Part shown: in pieces, positions 8,260 through 16,943 of the stretch
Layout of the letters: every line of letters begins with the position of its first letter
Position numbering within the stretch: the first letter of the stretch is position 1
NCBI GenBank assembly: GCA_016703335.1
Contig: JADJCG010000002.1
Coordinates: 62,001 to 126,000 of the forward strand
Direction: 5' to 3'
DNA: 64,000 bases
From: Caulobacteraceae bacterium
GTDB lineage: Bacteria > Pseudomonadota > Alphaproteobacteria > Caulobacterales > Aquidulcibacteraceae
The notes under the pieces: generated by a model
The model's database searches: none
Seen by the model: the letters and a program-made list of their open reading frames with translations, nothing else
Told to the model about the DNA's origin: nothing
Position numbers and translations under genes: made by a program

Positions 8260-9404
8260 TGCACTCACTTCACGTCTCGCGGCTCACGCTCACGGACTTC
8301 CGTAATCACGCTGCGCTCGACCTCGTGCTCGACGCGCGGCCTGTGTGCTTGTTCGGTCCCAACGGCGCCGGCAAAACCAACATTCTTGAAGCGCTGACGA
8401 TGCTGGCGCCGGGCCGTGGCCTGCGCAGCGCTTCGCTGACCGATGTCGCGCGTGCCGGTGAGAGTGATGAATTCCGCGCGCAGCCCTGGGCCGTCTCGGC
8501 AAAGATCGTCGACGACGGTGAAGAGACGATCATCGGCGCCGGCGCCGAGCGCACGCCTGAGGGCGGTGTAAAGCGCGTCACCCGCCGCGATGGTCAGCCT
8601 GCAACGGCGTCAGATCTCGCAGAGACCGCGCGCATGACGTGGCTGACGCCGGCGATGGATCGCTTGTGGTCGGGTGCTGCCGGTGATCGCCGCCGTTTCT
8701 TCGATCGCTTGACGCTTGCGCGCGCTTCGCAGCATGGCGCCGCCGCTGCTGCGTACGAACGCGCCATGCGAGAGCGCCAGCGTCTGCTCGGTGATCGCGT
8801 GTTCGACGACGCGTGGCTCGGTGGCCTGGAGCGCGAGATGTCGGCGCATGGCGCCGCCATCGCCGCCGCGCGCGTGGAAACGCTACATCGTTTGCAAGAG
8901 GCTATCGACACGCGCCCTGATGGCGCGTTTCCCAAAGCACTTCTCGCACTTGAGGGCTTGCTTGAAGCGCGTTTTGAAAACGGCTCGAAGAGCGCCGACG
9001 TCGAAGAAGACTTCGCTGAACTCCTGCGCGACGTGCGCGGCCGCGACGCCGGAGCAGGGCGCGCGCTCGATGGGCCGCACCGTAGCGATCTCAAAGCCCG
9101 TCACGCCGCCAAGAACATGGACGCCGATCAATGCTCCACCGGCGAACAGAAGGCGCTTCTCGTCGGCCTGACGCTGGCGCAGGCGCGCGCACTGGCCGGC
9201 GATCCAGGCGCCGGTCCATCGCTAATTCTTATCGACGAAGCGGCGGCGCACCTAGATTCAGTGCGTCGCGCGGCTTTGTTCGATGAATTGCTCGCGAACG
9301 AAGGCCAAGCCTGGCTCACCGGGACGGACCAAAACTTGTTCGAAGCCTTCGGTGATCGCGCGCAGATGTTCGAAGTCCGCGACGGCCAAGTGCGCCTGAG
9401 TTAG
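8259..9404 (+). CDS. recF: RecF recombination mediator ATPase
   Basis: 381 residues. An SMC-like ABC ATPase that helps load RecA at gapped DNA with RecO and RecR. Walker A is FGPNGAGKTNILEAL (about residues 31-45), the signature region is QCSTGEQKALLVGLTLAQAR, and Walker B is SLILIDEAAAHLD. Length and order (dnaN-recF) are standard. Its start overlaps the dnaN stop. The usual recF-gyrB adjacency is interrupted by a remnant, a P450 and an ExoD gene. Confidence 0.95.
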   Translation: MHSLHVSRLTLTDFRNHAALDLVLDARPVCLFGPNGAGKTNILEALTMLAPGRGLRSASLTDVARAGESDEFRAQPWAVSAKIVDDGEETIIGAGAERTPEGGVKRVTRRDGQPATASDLAETARMTWLTPAMDRLWSGAAGDRRRFFDRLTLARASQHGAAAAAYERAMRERQRLLGDRVFDDAWLGGLEREMSAHGAAIAAARVETLHRLQEAIDTRPDGAFPKALLALEGLLEARFENGSKSADVEEDFAELLRDVRGRDAGAGRALDGPHRSDLKARHAAKNMDADQCSTGEQKALLVGLTLAQARALAGDPGAGPSLILIDEAAAHLDSVRRAALFDELLANEGQAWLTGTDQNLFEAFGDRAQMFEVRDGQVRLS

Positions 9405-9701
9405 GCCGCGATCCGCATCGGTGCGGCGATCTTCACCGTGACATCGCCGCCCATCAGCCGCGCGAAACCTTGCGTGATCGTCAGCCCAAGCGCCGTGTTC
9501 CGACACGTCACTGTCTCGGAGTTGTTTGCGCCGCTGCGGCTCCGAGCTTTCACACTCGTCGTAGAAGGTCCGGATATACTGCTCCGCTTCTGACGGGGTG
9601 TAGCCGGATGCGCTGGAAAGTTTCGCGGCTAGCTTGTCGGCCAACGCATTGAACGCATTGAAGGCATCTTCGCCGGGTATGAGAGGCGGTGAAATGGCCA
9701 T
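9258..9701 (-). CDS. Hypothetical protein, doubtful
   Basis: An open frame of about 147 residues from an ATG at 9701 (MAISPPLIPGEDAFNAFN). The first 60 residues look like a natural helical protein (LADKLAAKLSSASGYTPSEA), but the C-terminal half reads as low-information text, overlaps the 3' end of recF by about 147 bases, and shares DNA with a histidine-kinase-like remnant in another frame. The real product, if any, may be only the N-terminal part with the rest lost by frameshift. No family recognised. Confidence 0.3.
   Translation of the reverse strand: MAISPPLIPGEDAFNAFNALADKLAAKLSSASGYTPSEAEQYIRTFYDECESSEPQRRKQLRDSDVSEHGAWADDHARFRAADGRRCHGEDRRTDADRGLTQAHLAVADFEHLRAITEGFEQVLVRPGEPGLAFVREQFIEQSRATH
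9402..9560 (-). pseudogene. Remnant of a histidine kinase C-terminus
   Basis: Read on the minus strand, the last codons give LGLTITQGFARLMGGDVTV, then end in TAA at 9402-9404. This resembles the G2-box end of HATPase domains in sensor kinases (GLGLxIxxxFxxLMGG). The upstream part in the same frame is not kinase-like and no intact kinase is present, so it looks like a stump left after deletion. Recognition rests on about 20 residues, so confidence is modest. Confidence 0.4.
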
Positions 9702-9799
9702 GGCGCGAAAACCTAAAGGCCTCGGCAGGCGCCCGCTACGGCAACGTGACAATCGCCTCTAAATTTGGGTAGCGTGAGCGCCTGACGAAGAGGCGCGCC

Positions 9800-11068
9800 A
9801 TGGCAATCTCCGACTACATCCCAAAACGCAACGAAGAGTATGTCTTCGATTACGATCCGAACGAGGATGCCTGGTCAACGGACCTGAAGACGCTCGACAT
9901 CAGCCGCGCCGAGCGCTTCCGCGACAACACGATGTGGCCGTTCTTCGAGCGCCTGCGCAAAGAGGATCCCGTTCACTACTGCCCGGACAGTCAGAACGGG
10001 CCGTATTGGTCGATCACCAAGTACAACGACATCATGGCGGTCGACACCGATCACCAGCGCTTCTCGTCGGAACCGTCGATCGTGCTGTTCGACCCGGAAG
10101 AAGATTTTCCGCTACCGATGTTCATCGCGATGGATCCGCCCAAGCACGACGTGCAGCGCAAGACCGTCTCGCCGATCGTCGCGCCGAACCACCTTGCCAA
10201 TCTAGAGCCGATCATCCGCGAACGCGCCGGCAAGTTGCTGGATGACGTGCCGCGCGGCGAGACGTTCAATTGGGTCGACAAGATATCGATCGAACTCACC
10301 ACCCAGATGCTGGCGACGTTGTTCGACTTCCCTTGGGAAGATCGCCGCAAGCTGACGCGCTGGTCGGACGTCGCGACCGCCGCGCCGGGGCAGGGCATCG
10401 TCGAGAGCGACGAGCAGCGCCGCATGGAGCTGATGGAGTGCCTGCAATACTTCAACGGACTTTGGGAAGAGCGCATTGCCGCGCCGCCGCGCAACGATCT
10501 CATCTCGATGCTCGCGCACGGCGCCAGCACCAAGGACATGCCGCGCCAGGAATTTCTCGGAAACCTGATCTTGCTCATCGTTGGCGGCAACGACACGACG
10601 CGCAATTCCATGACCGGCAGCGTCTACGCGCTCAACAAATTTCCCGAGCAGTTCGCGAAGCTGCGCGCTAATCCGGCGCTCATTCCGAACCTCGTGTCCG
10701 AGACCATCCGTTGGCAAACGCCGCTCGCCTTCATGCGCCGCACAGCGCTTGAGGATGTCGAGTTCGGCGGCAAGCTGATCAAGAAGCACGACAAAGTCGT
10801 GATGTGGTACGTCTCAGGTAACCGCGACGAAGAAGTCATCCCGAATGCGGATGCGTTCGATATCGAGCGTGATAATGTGCGTCGCCACTTATCCTTCGGC
10901 TTCGGCATTCACCGTTGCGTGGGTAATCGCCTTGGTGAAATGCAATTGCGTATCGTGTGGGAAGAGATCCTGAAGCGCTTCGACAAGATCGAGGTGATGG
11001 GGGAACCCAAGCGCGTGTATTCGTCTTTCGTGAAGGGTTACGAAACCTTGCCAGTGCGCGTCTCGTAG
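9800..11068 (+). CDS. CYP153-family cytochrome P450 (alkane/fatty acid omega-hydroxylase)
   Basis: 422 residues. It closely follows the CYP153A pattern: RDNTMWPFFERLRKEDPVHY near residue 42, PLPMFIAMDPPKHDVQRKT, the I-helix IVGGNDTTRNSMTGS, the ExxR motif ETIRW, the meander VVMWYVSGNRDEE and the heme-binding SFGFGIHRCVGNRLGE with the proximal Cys. CYP153 enzymes hydroxylate the terminal carbon of medium-chain alkanes and related chains and need a ferredoxin and a ferredoxin reductase. Neither partner is adjacent here; the fdxA product at 35.9 kb is a 7Fe type and an unlikely partner. It lies between recF and gyrB, an unusual place. Substrate is inferred from the family. Confidence 0.93.
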   Translation: MAISDYIPKRNEEYVFDYDPNEDAWSTDLKTLDISRAERFRDNTMWPFFERLRKEDPVHYCPDSQNGPYWSITKYNDIMAVDTDHQRFSSEPSIVLFDPEEDFPLPMFIAMDPPKHDVQRKTVSPIVAPNHLANLEPIIRERAGKLLDDVPRGETFNWVDKISIELTTQMLATLFDFPWEDRRKLTRWSDVATAAPGQGIVESDEQRRMELMECLQYFNGLWEERIAAPPRNDLISMLAHGASTKDMPRQEFLGNLILLIVGGNDTTRNSMTGSVYALNKFPEQFAKLRANPALIPNLVSETIRWQTPLAFMRRTALEDVEFGGKLIKKHDKVVMWYVSGNRDEEVIPNADAFDIERDNVRRHLSFGFGIHRCVGNRLGEMQLRIVWEEILKRFDKIEVMGEPKRVYSSFVKGYETLPVRVS

Positions 11069-11562
11069 GCGCCGCTGCAACACTATTGCGCCGCTGTGCG
11101 CGTTAACCTGGAACTCGCCTGCATAGGTCGCGTTGGCTCGTCACATGGCCAGCGTCTTTGCCTCACTCACGCCTCCGCCCGAGCGGAACGCAGCCCACCC
11201 GGACGGGCTGGCGGACGTGCTTGATGAGCTGCTACAATCGCGCAGCACCGATGGCACCGCCTCGGCGGCGCGGCCGGGCGGCGCGCGTGTGCTTCGGCCT
11301 ATGCCGTTTCGCCAGACTGGTGCCCTCACGACTCAACGTCGCTGCAACACCGCTATCGCCGGGCAGTGGCTCGGTCTAAGCGCCATGGCCCCGGCAGTGC
11401 CGCGGCGAGGTCTCGTCTTTCTCGCGGGCGCGGGGGCCCGCCAGGGGTCGGTACCGCTGGCGGGCTCGCCTGCGGTGCCACCTCTGGGGGGGGAGCCAGT
11501 GCTGTCGGCAGGGCGCGCCGGCGCCTCCCGCTCACTTTGGCGCGACCGCGAACCTCGAAGGC
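11069..11562. other. GC-rich gap with no supported gene
   Basis: About 490 bases between the P450 and the ExoD gene. A plus-strand open frame (11133-11573) covers most of it, but its translation is dominated by Arg, Ala, Gly and Pro in a pattern typical of GC-rich non-coding frames. It includes a run of eight G at 11486-11493. Its beginning (about 11151-11240, MASVFASLTPPPE) is the only part that could be protein-like. The ExoD frame itself stays open a little upstream of its GTG. Confidence 0.4.
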
Positions 11563-12126
11563 GTGCTCGATGAGATCGCTGCCAAATGCGAGAACGATTC
11601 CACGCCTGACACGCTGACGCTCGAAGAGATCTTGGACTCCGTCGGCCGACGTTCCTACGGCCCACTCCTGCTTGTCATCGGTCTCTTCGCCATTTCGCCT
11701 GCCACCATTATCCCCGGCATGACCTGGCTGGCCGCCGCGCTGACGATGCTGGTCGCCGGCCAAATGGCGCTGGGGCTTCCAAGTATCTGGCTGCCCAAGA
11801 TGGCGCTGCAGGCGCAACTGCCTCGCAATGCAGTGCGGTCCGGCATCGAGAAGGGGCGTGGCGCCGCCAGGGTCATCGACAAGGTCCTGAAGCCGCGCCT
11901 GACCTTCCTCTCGAAGCCGCCCTTCGTGAACCTGGTCGCGGTGATGGTGATCGCCGCCGCGCTCATCACTTTCCCACTGGGGCTCATTCCATTCGCACCG
12001 CTCGCGCCTGGTCTCGCGGTCGTGTTTTTCGGTCTCGGAATGGTCGCTCGCGACGGTCTTTGGCTCGCGCTCGGCACAGGCGTTATGGCCGGCACTGCGT
12101 GGCTCACCAAGTCACTGATTTTCTGA
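11563..12126 (+). CDS. ExoD-family membrane protein
   Basis: 187 residues from a GTG. The segment TLTLEEILDSVGRRSYGPLLLV followed by hydrophobic stretches (about residues 33-70, 120-150 and 160-185) fits the ExoD (exopolysaccharide synthesis) family of small inner-membrane proteins, whose molecular role is not well defined. The frame is open upstream of the GTG (…HFGATANLEG), so the true start may lie slightly earlier. It stands alone between an orphan P450 and gyrB. Confidence 0.75.
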   Translation: MLDEIAAKCENDSTPDTLTLEEILDSVGRRSYGPLLLVIGLFAISPATIIPGMTWLAAALTMLVAGQMALGLPSIWLPKMALQAQLPRNAVRSGIEKGRGAARVIDKVLKPRLTFLSKPPFVNLVAVMVIAAALITFPLGLIPFAPLAPGLAVVFFGLGMVARDGLWLALGTGVMAGTAWLTKSLIF

Positions 12127-12231
12127 CGGTTTTCAGCGCAGCTTTTTCCGCCCAAAGTGGCGCCAAAACCGCGACTTTTACCCCATTCATCACTATATTC
12201 GTGAGGTATTTTTCAGCTCGATTCGAGACCC

Positions 12232-14652
12232 ATGAACCCGCCCCAACCAGCACCGGCGAGCGCGCCCGATTACGGCGCCGATTCCATCAAAGTTCTCAAA
12301 GGGTTAGACGCCGTTCGGAAGCGGCCGGGGATGTATATTGGGGACACCGACGATGGGTCGGGGTTGCACCATATGGTGTACGAGGTCGTCGATAATGCGA
12401 TCGACGAAGCGTTGGCGGGGCATGCGAACCGGGTTGAGGTGGTGCTGCATCCCGATGGCAGCGCGGAAGTCTTCGACAACGGGCGCGGCATCCCGACGGA
12501 CATTCACACCGAAGAGGGTGTCTCCGCGGCTGAAGTGATCATGACTCAGCTGCACGCGGGCGGGAAGTTTGACCAGAACAGCTACAAAGTCAGCGGCGGC
12601 CTCCACGGCGTCGGCGTTTCCGTCGTCAACGCGCTCAGCGAGTGGTTGGACCTCAGAATCTGGCGCGACGGCAAAGAACATTACATGCGCTTTGCCATGG
12701 GCGATGCAGTTGCGCCGCTGAAGGAAGTCGGCCCCGCGCCGCAGGACGAAGGCAAGGTCAAGAACGGCACCGCCGTGCGCTTCCTGGCGTCACCTGCGAC
12801 CTTCACCATGGTCGAGTACGACCGCAAAACCATCGAGCACCGGCTGCGCGAACTGGCGTTCCTCAATTCCGGCGTCCGCATCATCTTCAGAGATCTGCGC
12901 GGGCCAGAACCGTTCGAGGAAATCCTCTTCTACGAAGGCGGCGTCAAAGCCTATGTCGCGCACCTCGATCGCAGCCGCGCAGCCGTCATCCCCGAAGCCA
13001 TCTACGTCATCGGCGAGCGCGACGGCATGACCGTCGAAGCCTCGATGCAATGGAACGACGGCTATCACGAGAACACGCTCTGCTTCACCAACAACATCCC
13101 GCAAAAGGATGGCGGCACGCACTTGGCGGGTTTCCGCGGCGCGCTGACGCGCGTGGTGAACAATTACATGCAGAGCTCAGGCATTGCTAAAAAAGAGAAG
13201 GTGGAAATCACCGGCGATGACGCGCGCGAAGGCCTCACCTGCGTGCTCTCCGTGAAAGTGCCTGACCCGAAATTCTCGTCGCAAACCAAGGAAAAGCTGG
13301 TTTCTTCGGAAGTTCGACCGGTCGTCGAAAACCTCGTCGCCGAAACACTGACGCGATGGTTCGAAGAAAATCCAGGCGCCGCCAAAATCGTGATGGCGAA
13401 AATCGTGCAGGCCGCCGCCGCGCGTGAAGCGGCGCGCAAGGCGCGCGAAATGCGCCGCAAGTCGACGCTCGATATCTCCTCGCTGCCCGGCAAGCTCGCC
13501 GACTGCCAAGAGAAAGATCCGGCCAAATCAGAACTCTTCATCGTCGAGGGTGACTCGGCCGGCGGCTCCGCCAAGCAAGGCCGCTCCAGAGAAACCCAAG
13601 CCGTGCTGCCGCTGCGCGGCAAGATCTTGAACGTCGAGCGGGCGCGCTTCGATAAGATGCTGTCGTCCGAACAGGTCGGCACATTCATCACGGCGCTGGG
13701 CGCCGGCATCGGCCGCGAGGAATTCAACATCGACAAGCTGCGCTACCACAAGATCATCATCATGACCGACGCCGACGTTGACGGCGCCCACATCCGCACT
13801 TTGCTGCTCACGTTCTTCTACCGGCAAATGCCGGAGATCATCGATGGCGGCTATCTCTACATCGCGCAGCCGCCGCTCTACAAAGCCACCAAGGGCAAGA
13901 GCGGGCGCTATCTGAAGGATCAAGCTGAGTTCGAAGCCTTCCTGATCGAAGAAGGCTCGGCCGGCGCTGTGCTCGAAGCCGGCGGCGCGCAATATGCCGG
14001 CGACGATCTAAAGCGCCTCGCGCGCGAAGCCGCCGCCGCCGAAACCTTGATCAAGCGCTTGCACGCGCGCGTGCCCGATAGCGTGCTCGAACAGGCCGCG
14101 ATCGCCGGCGCGTTCGCGCCGGGCGCGACCGATAAGGAAGCGACTGAGGCCGCAACCCGCTTGAACGCCGTCGCTGAAGAGGGCGAAGGCAATTGGAGCG
14201 GGCGCTTCGATCCCGATGGCGCTTTGGTGCTTGAGCGCACCGTGCGCGGCGTCGCCGAACGCGCGACGTTCGATAAATTGTTCTTGAGCTCAGCCGATGC
14301 GCGCCGCCTCGCTGAACGCAGCGCCGCTTTGCGCGAGACGTATCTGACGCGCGGCCAGTTGAAGCGTGGGCCCGATGTCACCGACGTCAACGGGCCTTTG
14401 TCTATGCTGCACGCTATCCAAGCGGCGGGGCAGAAGGGCGTTTCGATCCAGCGTTATAAGGGTCTTGGCGAAATGAACGCCGAGCAGCTCTGGGAAACCA
14501 CGCTCGACGCCGACGTCCGCACCCTGCTGCAAGTGAAGGTCGATCACGCCGACGATGCGGACGAGATGTTCTCGAAGCTGATGGGCGACGTGGTCGAACC
14601 GCGTCGCGCGTTCATCGAAGAGTTCGCGCTGGAAGCGGACGTGGACGCTTAA
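12232..14652 (+). CDS. gyrB: DNA gyrase subunit B
   Basis: 806 residues. The GHKL ATPase start is KVLKGLDAVRKRPGMYIGDT, followed by EVVDNAIDEALAG and GGLHGVGVSVVNALSE. The QTK loop reads SQTKEKLVSSEVRPVV. The TOPRIM domain contains EGDSAGGSAKQGRS and the metal-binding TDADVDGAHIRTLLLTFF. The C-terminal QRYKGLGEMNAEQLWETT segment is typical. It introduces negative supercoils with GyrA. A GATTC (GANTC) site lies at 12220-12224 in the leader, just upstream of the start. The stop overlaps the stop of the convergent membrane gene in the palindrome CTTAAG. Confidence 0.97.
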   Translation: MNPPQPAPASAPDYGADSIKVLKGLDAVRKRPGMYIGDTDDGSGLHHMVYEVVDNAIDEALAGHANRVEVVLHPDGSAEVFDNGRGIPTDIHTEEGVSAAEVIMTQLHAGGKFDQNSYKVSGGLHGVGVSVVNALSEWLDLRIWRDGKEHYMRFAMGDAVAPLKEVGPAPQDEGKVKNGTAVRFLASPATFTMVEYDRKTIEHRLRELAFLNSGVRIIFRDLRGPEPFEEILFYEGGVKAYVAHLDRSRAAVIPEAIYVIGERDGMTVEASMQWNDGYHENTLCFTNNIPQKDGGTHLAGFRGALTRVVNNYMQSSGIAKKEKVEITGDDAREGLTCVLSVKVPDPKFSSQTKEKLVSSEVRPVVENLVAETLTRWFEENPGAAKIVMAKIVQAAAAREAARKAREMRRKSTLDISSLPGKLADCQEKDPAKSELFIVEGDSAGGSAKQGRSRETQAVLPLRGKILNVERARFDKMLSSEQVGTFITALGAGIGREEFNIDKLRYHKIIIMTDADVDGAHIRTLLLTFFYRQMPEIIDGGYLYIAQPPLYKATKGKSGRYLKDQAEFEAFLIEEGSAGAVLEAGGAQYAGDDLKRLAREAAAAETLIKRLHARVPDSVLEQAAIAGAFAPGATDKEATEAATRLNAVAEEGEGNWSGRFDPDGALVLERTVRGVAERATFDKLFLSSADARRLAERSAALRETYLTRGQLKRGPDVTDVNGPLSMLHAIQAAGQKGVSIQRYKGLGEMNAEQLWETTLDADVRTLLQVKVDHADDADEMFSKLMGDVVEPRRAFIEEFALEADVDA

Positions 14653-15077
14653 GCGAGCCCGCGAGCGCTCTTGCTGCGCTGCGTGGCGATGAATGCTGCC
14701 ACGAGGGCCGCAATGCAGGCGCCGCCCATGCCGAAGAGGAATGGCGCGCGGAAGAGCTGAGACGCTGGTGTCGCGGCCAGTCCCATAGCGGTGTCGACGG
14801 CGAAGTAGCTGATGAATGTGACGGCGGCGAAGGCGTAGGCGTTGCGCTGCCGTCTGCGTGTGCTGAGGAGCAGCACGAACACGAACATGAGGAGCGCGCC
14901 GGCGATGGGCGCGGAGATGCTGCCGAGGCGTGGTGCGGCTTCACTGTAGAATTCGCGCGGATGGCCGGGCTCGATGAATTGGCTATAGCCGAAGACGATG
15001 AGCACAAGCGTCAGCAGATTGAGCGCGAGCACGGCGATGCCGGTGGCGAAGGCTTTGAGATAATCCGCGAGCTGCAT
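14649..15077 (-). CDS. Small integral membrane protein, unknown function
   Basis: 142 residues with four likely transmembrane segments (about residues 10-32, 54-72, 82-100 and 110-132) separated by short basic loops such as LLSTRRRQRNAY. The N-terminus MQLADYLKAFATGIAVLALN begins amphipathic. No family recognised. The start lies one base from the stop of the secreted protein gene upstream on the same strand, so the two are probably co-transcribed. Confidence 0.7.
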   Translation of the reverse strand: MQLADYLKAFATGIAVLALNLLTLVLIVFGYSQFIEPGHPREFYSEAAPRLGSISAPIAGALLMFVFVLLLSTRRRQRNAYAFAAVTFISYFAVDTAMGLAATPASQLFRAPFLFGMGGACIAALVAAFIATQRSKSARGLA

Positions 15078-15078
15078 G

Positions 15079-15606
15079 TTATTGGCCCCCTTCTGGCGCG
15101 GCGCGGATGCGCGGGTCGGTGATGGCGGTGAGGGCGGCAGTGTTTTGCACGGTGCGTTGGCCGGGGCGGCCGCCTTTGACGAAGATCACGAACGTGTCGC
15201 CGACGGCGCCGGTGATGGCGTCGAAGCCGGGGAGTGGGCCGCAGCTTGTCGGCTCTGTGTAGTTGAGCGTGAAGCGATTGGTGTAGGCGCGGCCTTTGAG
15301 GGCGCGCACGCCGCGGAGCGTCACGCGCTGGCTGCTCTCGCCGTAGCGCGTCTCATACGGCTGCACGCGGACGATGCGGGCGATGAAGACGCTGTCGGCT
15401 TCATCCCAGAGGCGCGATTGGCGGTCCGCGCGCCATTGGGCGTCTTGCGCATCGAGATTGGCTTGCCAGGCGGCGACGCGGGCGGCGTGGGCTTCAGCGC
15501 TCTCGCCTTCTTCTTGCGGTGGCGGCGGCATCGGCATGCACGCTTGGGCGCTGTTGGCGGAGAGGAGCGCGAACGCGGCGGCGAGTGCGATGAGCCAAGT
15601 TTTCAT
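15079..15606 (-). CDS. Secreted protein of unknown function
   Basis: 175 residues with a Sec signal peptide (MKTWLIALAAAFALLSANSA, cleavage probably before QAC). A Pro/Glu-rich stretch follows (MPMPPPPQEEGESAEAHAAR), then a compact domain containing DEADSVFIARIVRVQPYE and a single-Cys loop (TEPTSCGPLPGF). The IARIV core with a following ALKG segment resembles small periplasmic beta-barrel (NTR/OB-like) proteins, but I cannot name a family. It pairs with the small membrane protein downstream. Confidence 0.65.
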   Translation of the reverse strand: MKTWLIALAAAFALLSANSAQACMPMPPPPQEEGESAEAHAARVAAWQANLDAQDAQWRADRQSRLWDEADSVFIARIVRVQPYETRYGESSQRVTLRGVRALKGRAYTNRFTLNYTEPTSCGPLPGFDAITGAVGDTFVIFVKGGRPGQRTVQNTAALTAITDPRIRAAPEGGQ

Positions 15607-15639
15607 GTCTGGATTTATGCGGAGTCGCGGGCGCGCGCG

Positions 15640-16413
15640 TCAATGCGCGATGAGACTGCGGTAGAGCATGTAGGCGGCGACGGCGAAGACGACGCCAGCG
15701 AAGACGCGTTGCAGCGCGCCGCGTTGCTTGGAGAGGTGCGTGGCAAAGCTCGCGCCGATGAGCCCGCCAACAAGGCCGCCGCCGATGAAGAGCGCAGCGA
15801 CGCGCCAGTCGACGAGACTGTCGAGCGCGTAGGAGGTTGCGGTCGTAGCGCCGAATGCGCCGACAGAGAGGAGAGACGAGCCGATGGCTTGGATCATGCT
15901 CATGCCGGTCGCGCCGATGAGGCCCGGCACGATGAGGAAGCCGCCGCCAATGCCGAAGAAGCCGGAGAGCGCGCCGGCGCCGAGGCCAAAGCCGATGAGC
16001 TTGGGTGCGTTCTGAGCATTCAGGACGACGTCGCTATTGCCGTCGCCCTTGCGTGGGCGGAGCATGAAGATGCCGACGACGATCATCAGCAGCGCAAACA
16101 GTGGCAGTAGAATCTGCGCGTCCGTGAGTTTGCCTACTGCCGCGCCGATCGCTGCGCCAACGACGCCGGCGCCGGCGAACACCATAGCGCAGCGCCATTT
16201 CACGTTGCCGCGGCGGGCGTGGTTGATGAGGTTGGCGAAGGCGTTGACGGAGACCGCCAGCGCGCTGGTGCCGATCGCCACGTGCGGATTGGCGACGCCG
16301 ACGACGTAGAGCAGCGCAGGCGTCGCCAGAATCGAGCCGCCGCCGCCGATCAACGCCAGCACCAAGCCAACGGCGCTGCCGCTAAGGATTGCGAGAAAAT
16401 CTGTGAACGTCAC
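15640..16413 (-). CDS. TauE/SafE-family sulfite/sulfur anion exporter
   Basis: 257 residues from a GTG that overlaps the TGA of the rhodanese gene (GTGA). It has about eight hydrophobic segments in two related halves, with the family Gly-rich motifs LALIGGGGSILATPALLYV near the N-terminus and GALSGFFGIGGGFLIVPGL in the second half. Members export sulfite or other sulfur anions or organosulfonates. The operon with a rhodanese and a BigR/SqrR-like repressor points to sulfite or thiosulfate disposal during sulfide oxidation. The longer open frame upstream runs through the rhodanese gene and is not coding. Confidence 0.88.
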   Translation of the reverse strand: MTFTDFLAILSGSAVGLVLALIGGGGSILATPALLYVVGVANPHVAIGTSALAVSVNAFANLINHARRGNVKWRCAMVFAGAGVVGAAIGAAVGKLTDAQILLPLFALLMIVVGIFMLRPRKGDGNSDVVLNAQNAPKLIGFGLGAGALSGFFGIGGGFLIVPGLIGATGMSMIQAIGSSLLSVGAFGATTATSYALDSLVDWRVAALFIGGGLVGGLIGASFATHLSKQRGALQRVFAGVVFAVAAYMLYRSLIAH

Positions 16414-16943
16414 GCGGGGAGGCTGCCGCGATTCCAGGGCATGGTCTTCAGCAGAAGCGCCATCCCGCACCACCCGGTTGCGCCTGCGAAGGTAAGGCCC
16501 GCGCCGATGAAGGCCGAAAGTGCGTAGAATGCGGGGTGCATCAAAGCGCCGAGGGCGACACCCGTCAGGATGATGAGACCGGCCATGATTTGCACTTGTC
16601 GCATGATCTCGATGGGCGCTTCGCGATTGGCGTGCACGGGAAGTCCGGCTTGCCTCCACGCTTCGATGCCGCCTTCGAGGTAGTAGGCTTCGGTAAAGCC
16701 GCGGGCGATTAGCTTCGCCGCGTTGGTTTGCGTGCGCATGCCGGACTTGCAGTGAAACACCGCGGCCTTGTCGTGGTCGCGATCGAAGTCGTGCGCGTCG
16801 ATGGCCGAGAGCGGCGCGAGGCGAGCGCCAAGTATGTGCTCGCGTGCGTGCTCATCGGTTTCGCGAATATCGATCAGGATGGCTTCGCCGTTGTCGAGCT
16901 TTCGCTTGAGGTCTGGCGCGGTGATGGGATTGAGCGAGGTCAT
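16410..16943 (-). CDS. Rhodanese-domain protein with C-terminal membrane segments
   Basis: 177 residues. The rhodanese domain (about residues 5-100) contains ILIDIRETDEHAREHI and the active-site loop FHCKSGMRT with the catalytic Cys. Two hydrophobic helices follow (about residues 118-168, IMAGLIILTGVALGALMHP and AFIGAGLTFAGATG), an arrangement seen in DUF2892-type rhodanese fusions. It should transfer sulfane sulfur at the membrane. The ATG at 16943 overlaps the repressor TGA and the stop overlaps the TauE start. Confidence 0.9.
   Translation of the reverse strand: MTSLNPITAPDLKRKLDNGEAILIDIRETDEHAREHILGARLAPLSAIDAHDFDRDHDKAAVFHCKSGMRTQTNAAKLIARGFTEAYYLEGGIEAWRQAGLPVHANREAPIEIMRQVQIMAGLIILTGVALGALMHPAFYALSAFIGAGLTFAGATGWCGMALLLKTMPWNRGSLPA

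Noticed and set aside
7006..8268. A 420-codon open frame on the minus strand
   Set aside because: It is the antisense shadow of dnaN, with Arg/His-rich text and no motif.
11133..11573. A 146-codon frame between the P450 and ExoD genes
   Set aside because: Low-information Arg/Gly/Ala/Pro translation; no motif and no family.
15076..16110. A 344-codon open frame on the plus strand
   Set aside because: Antisense shadow of the secreted-protein and TauE genes; composition is Ala/Glu/Arg-rich with no domain.
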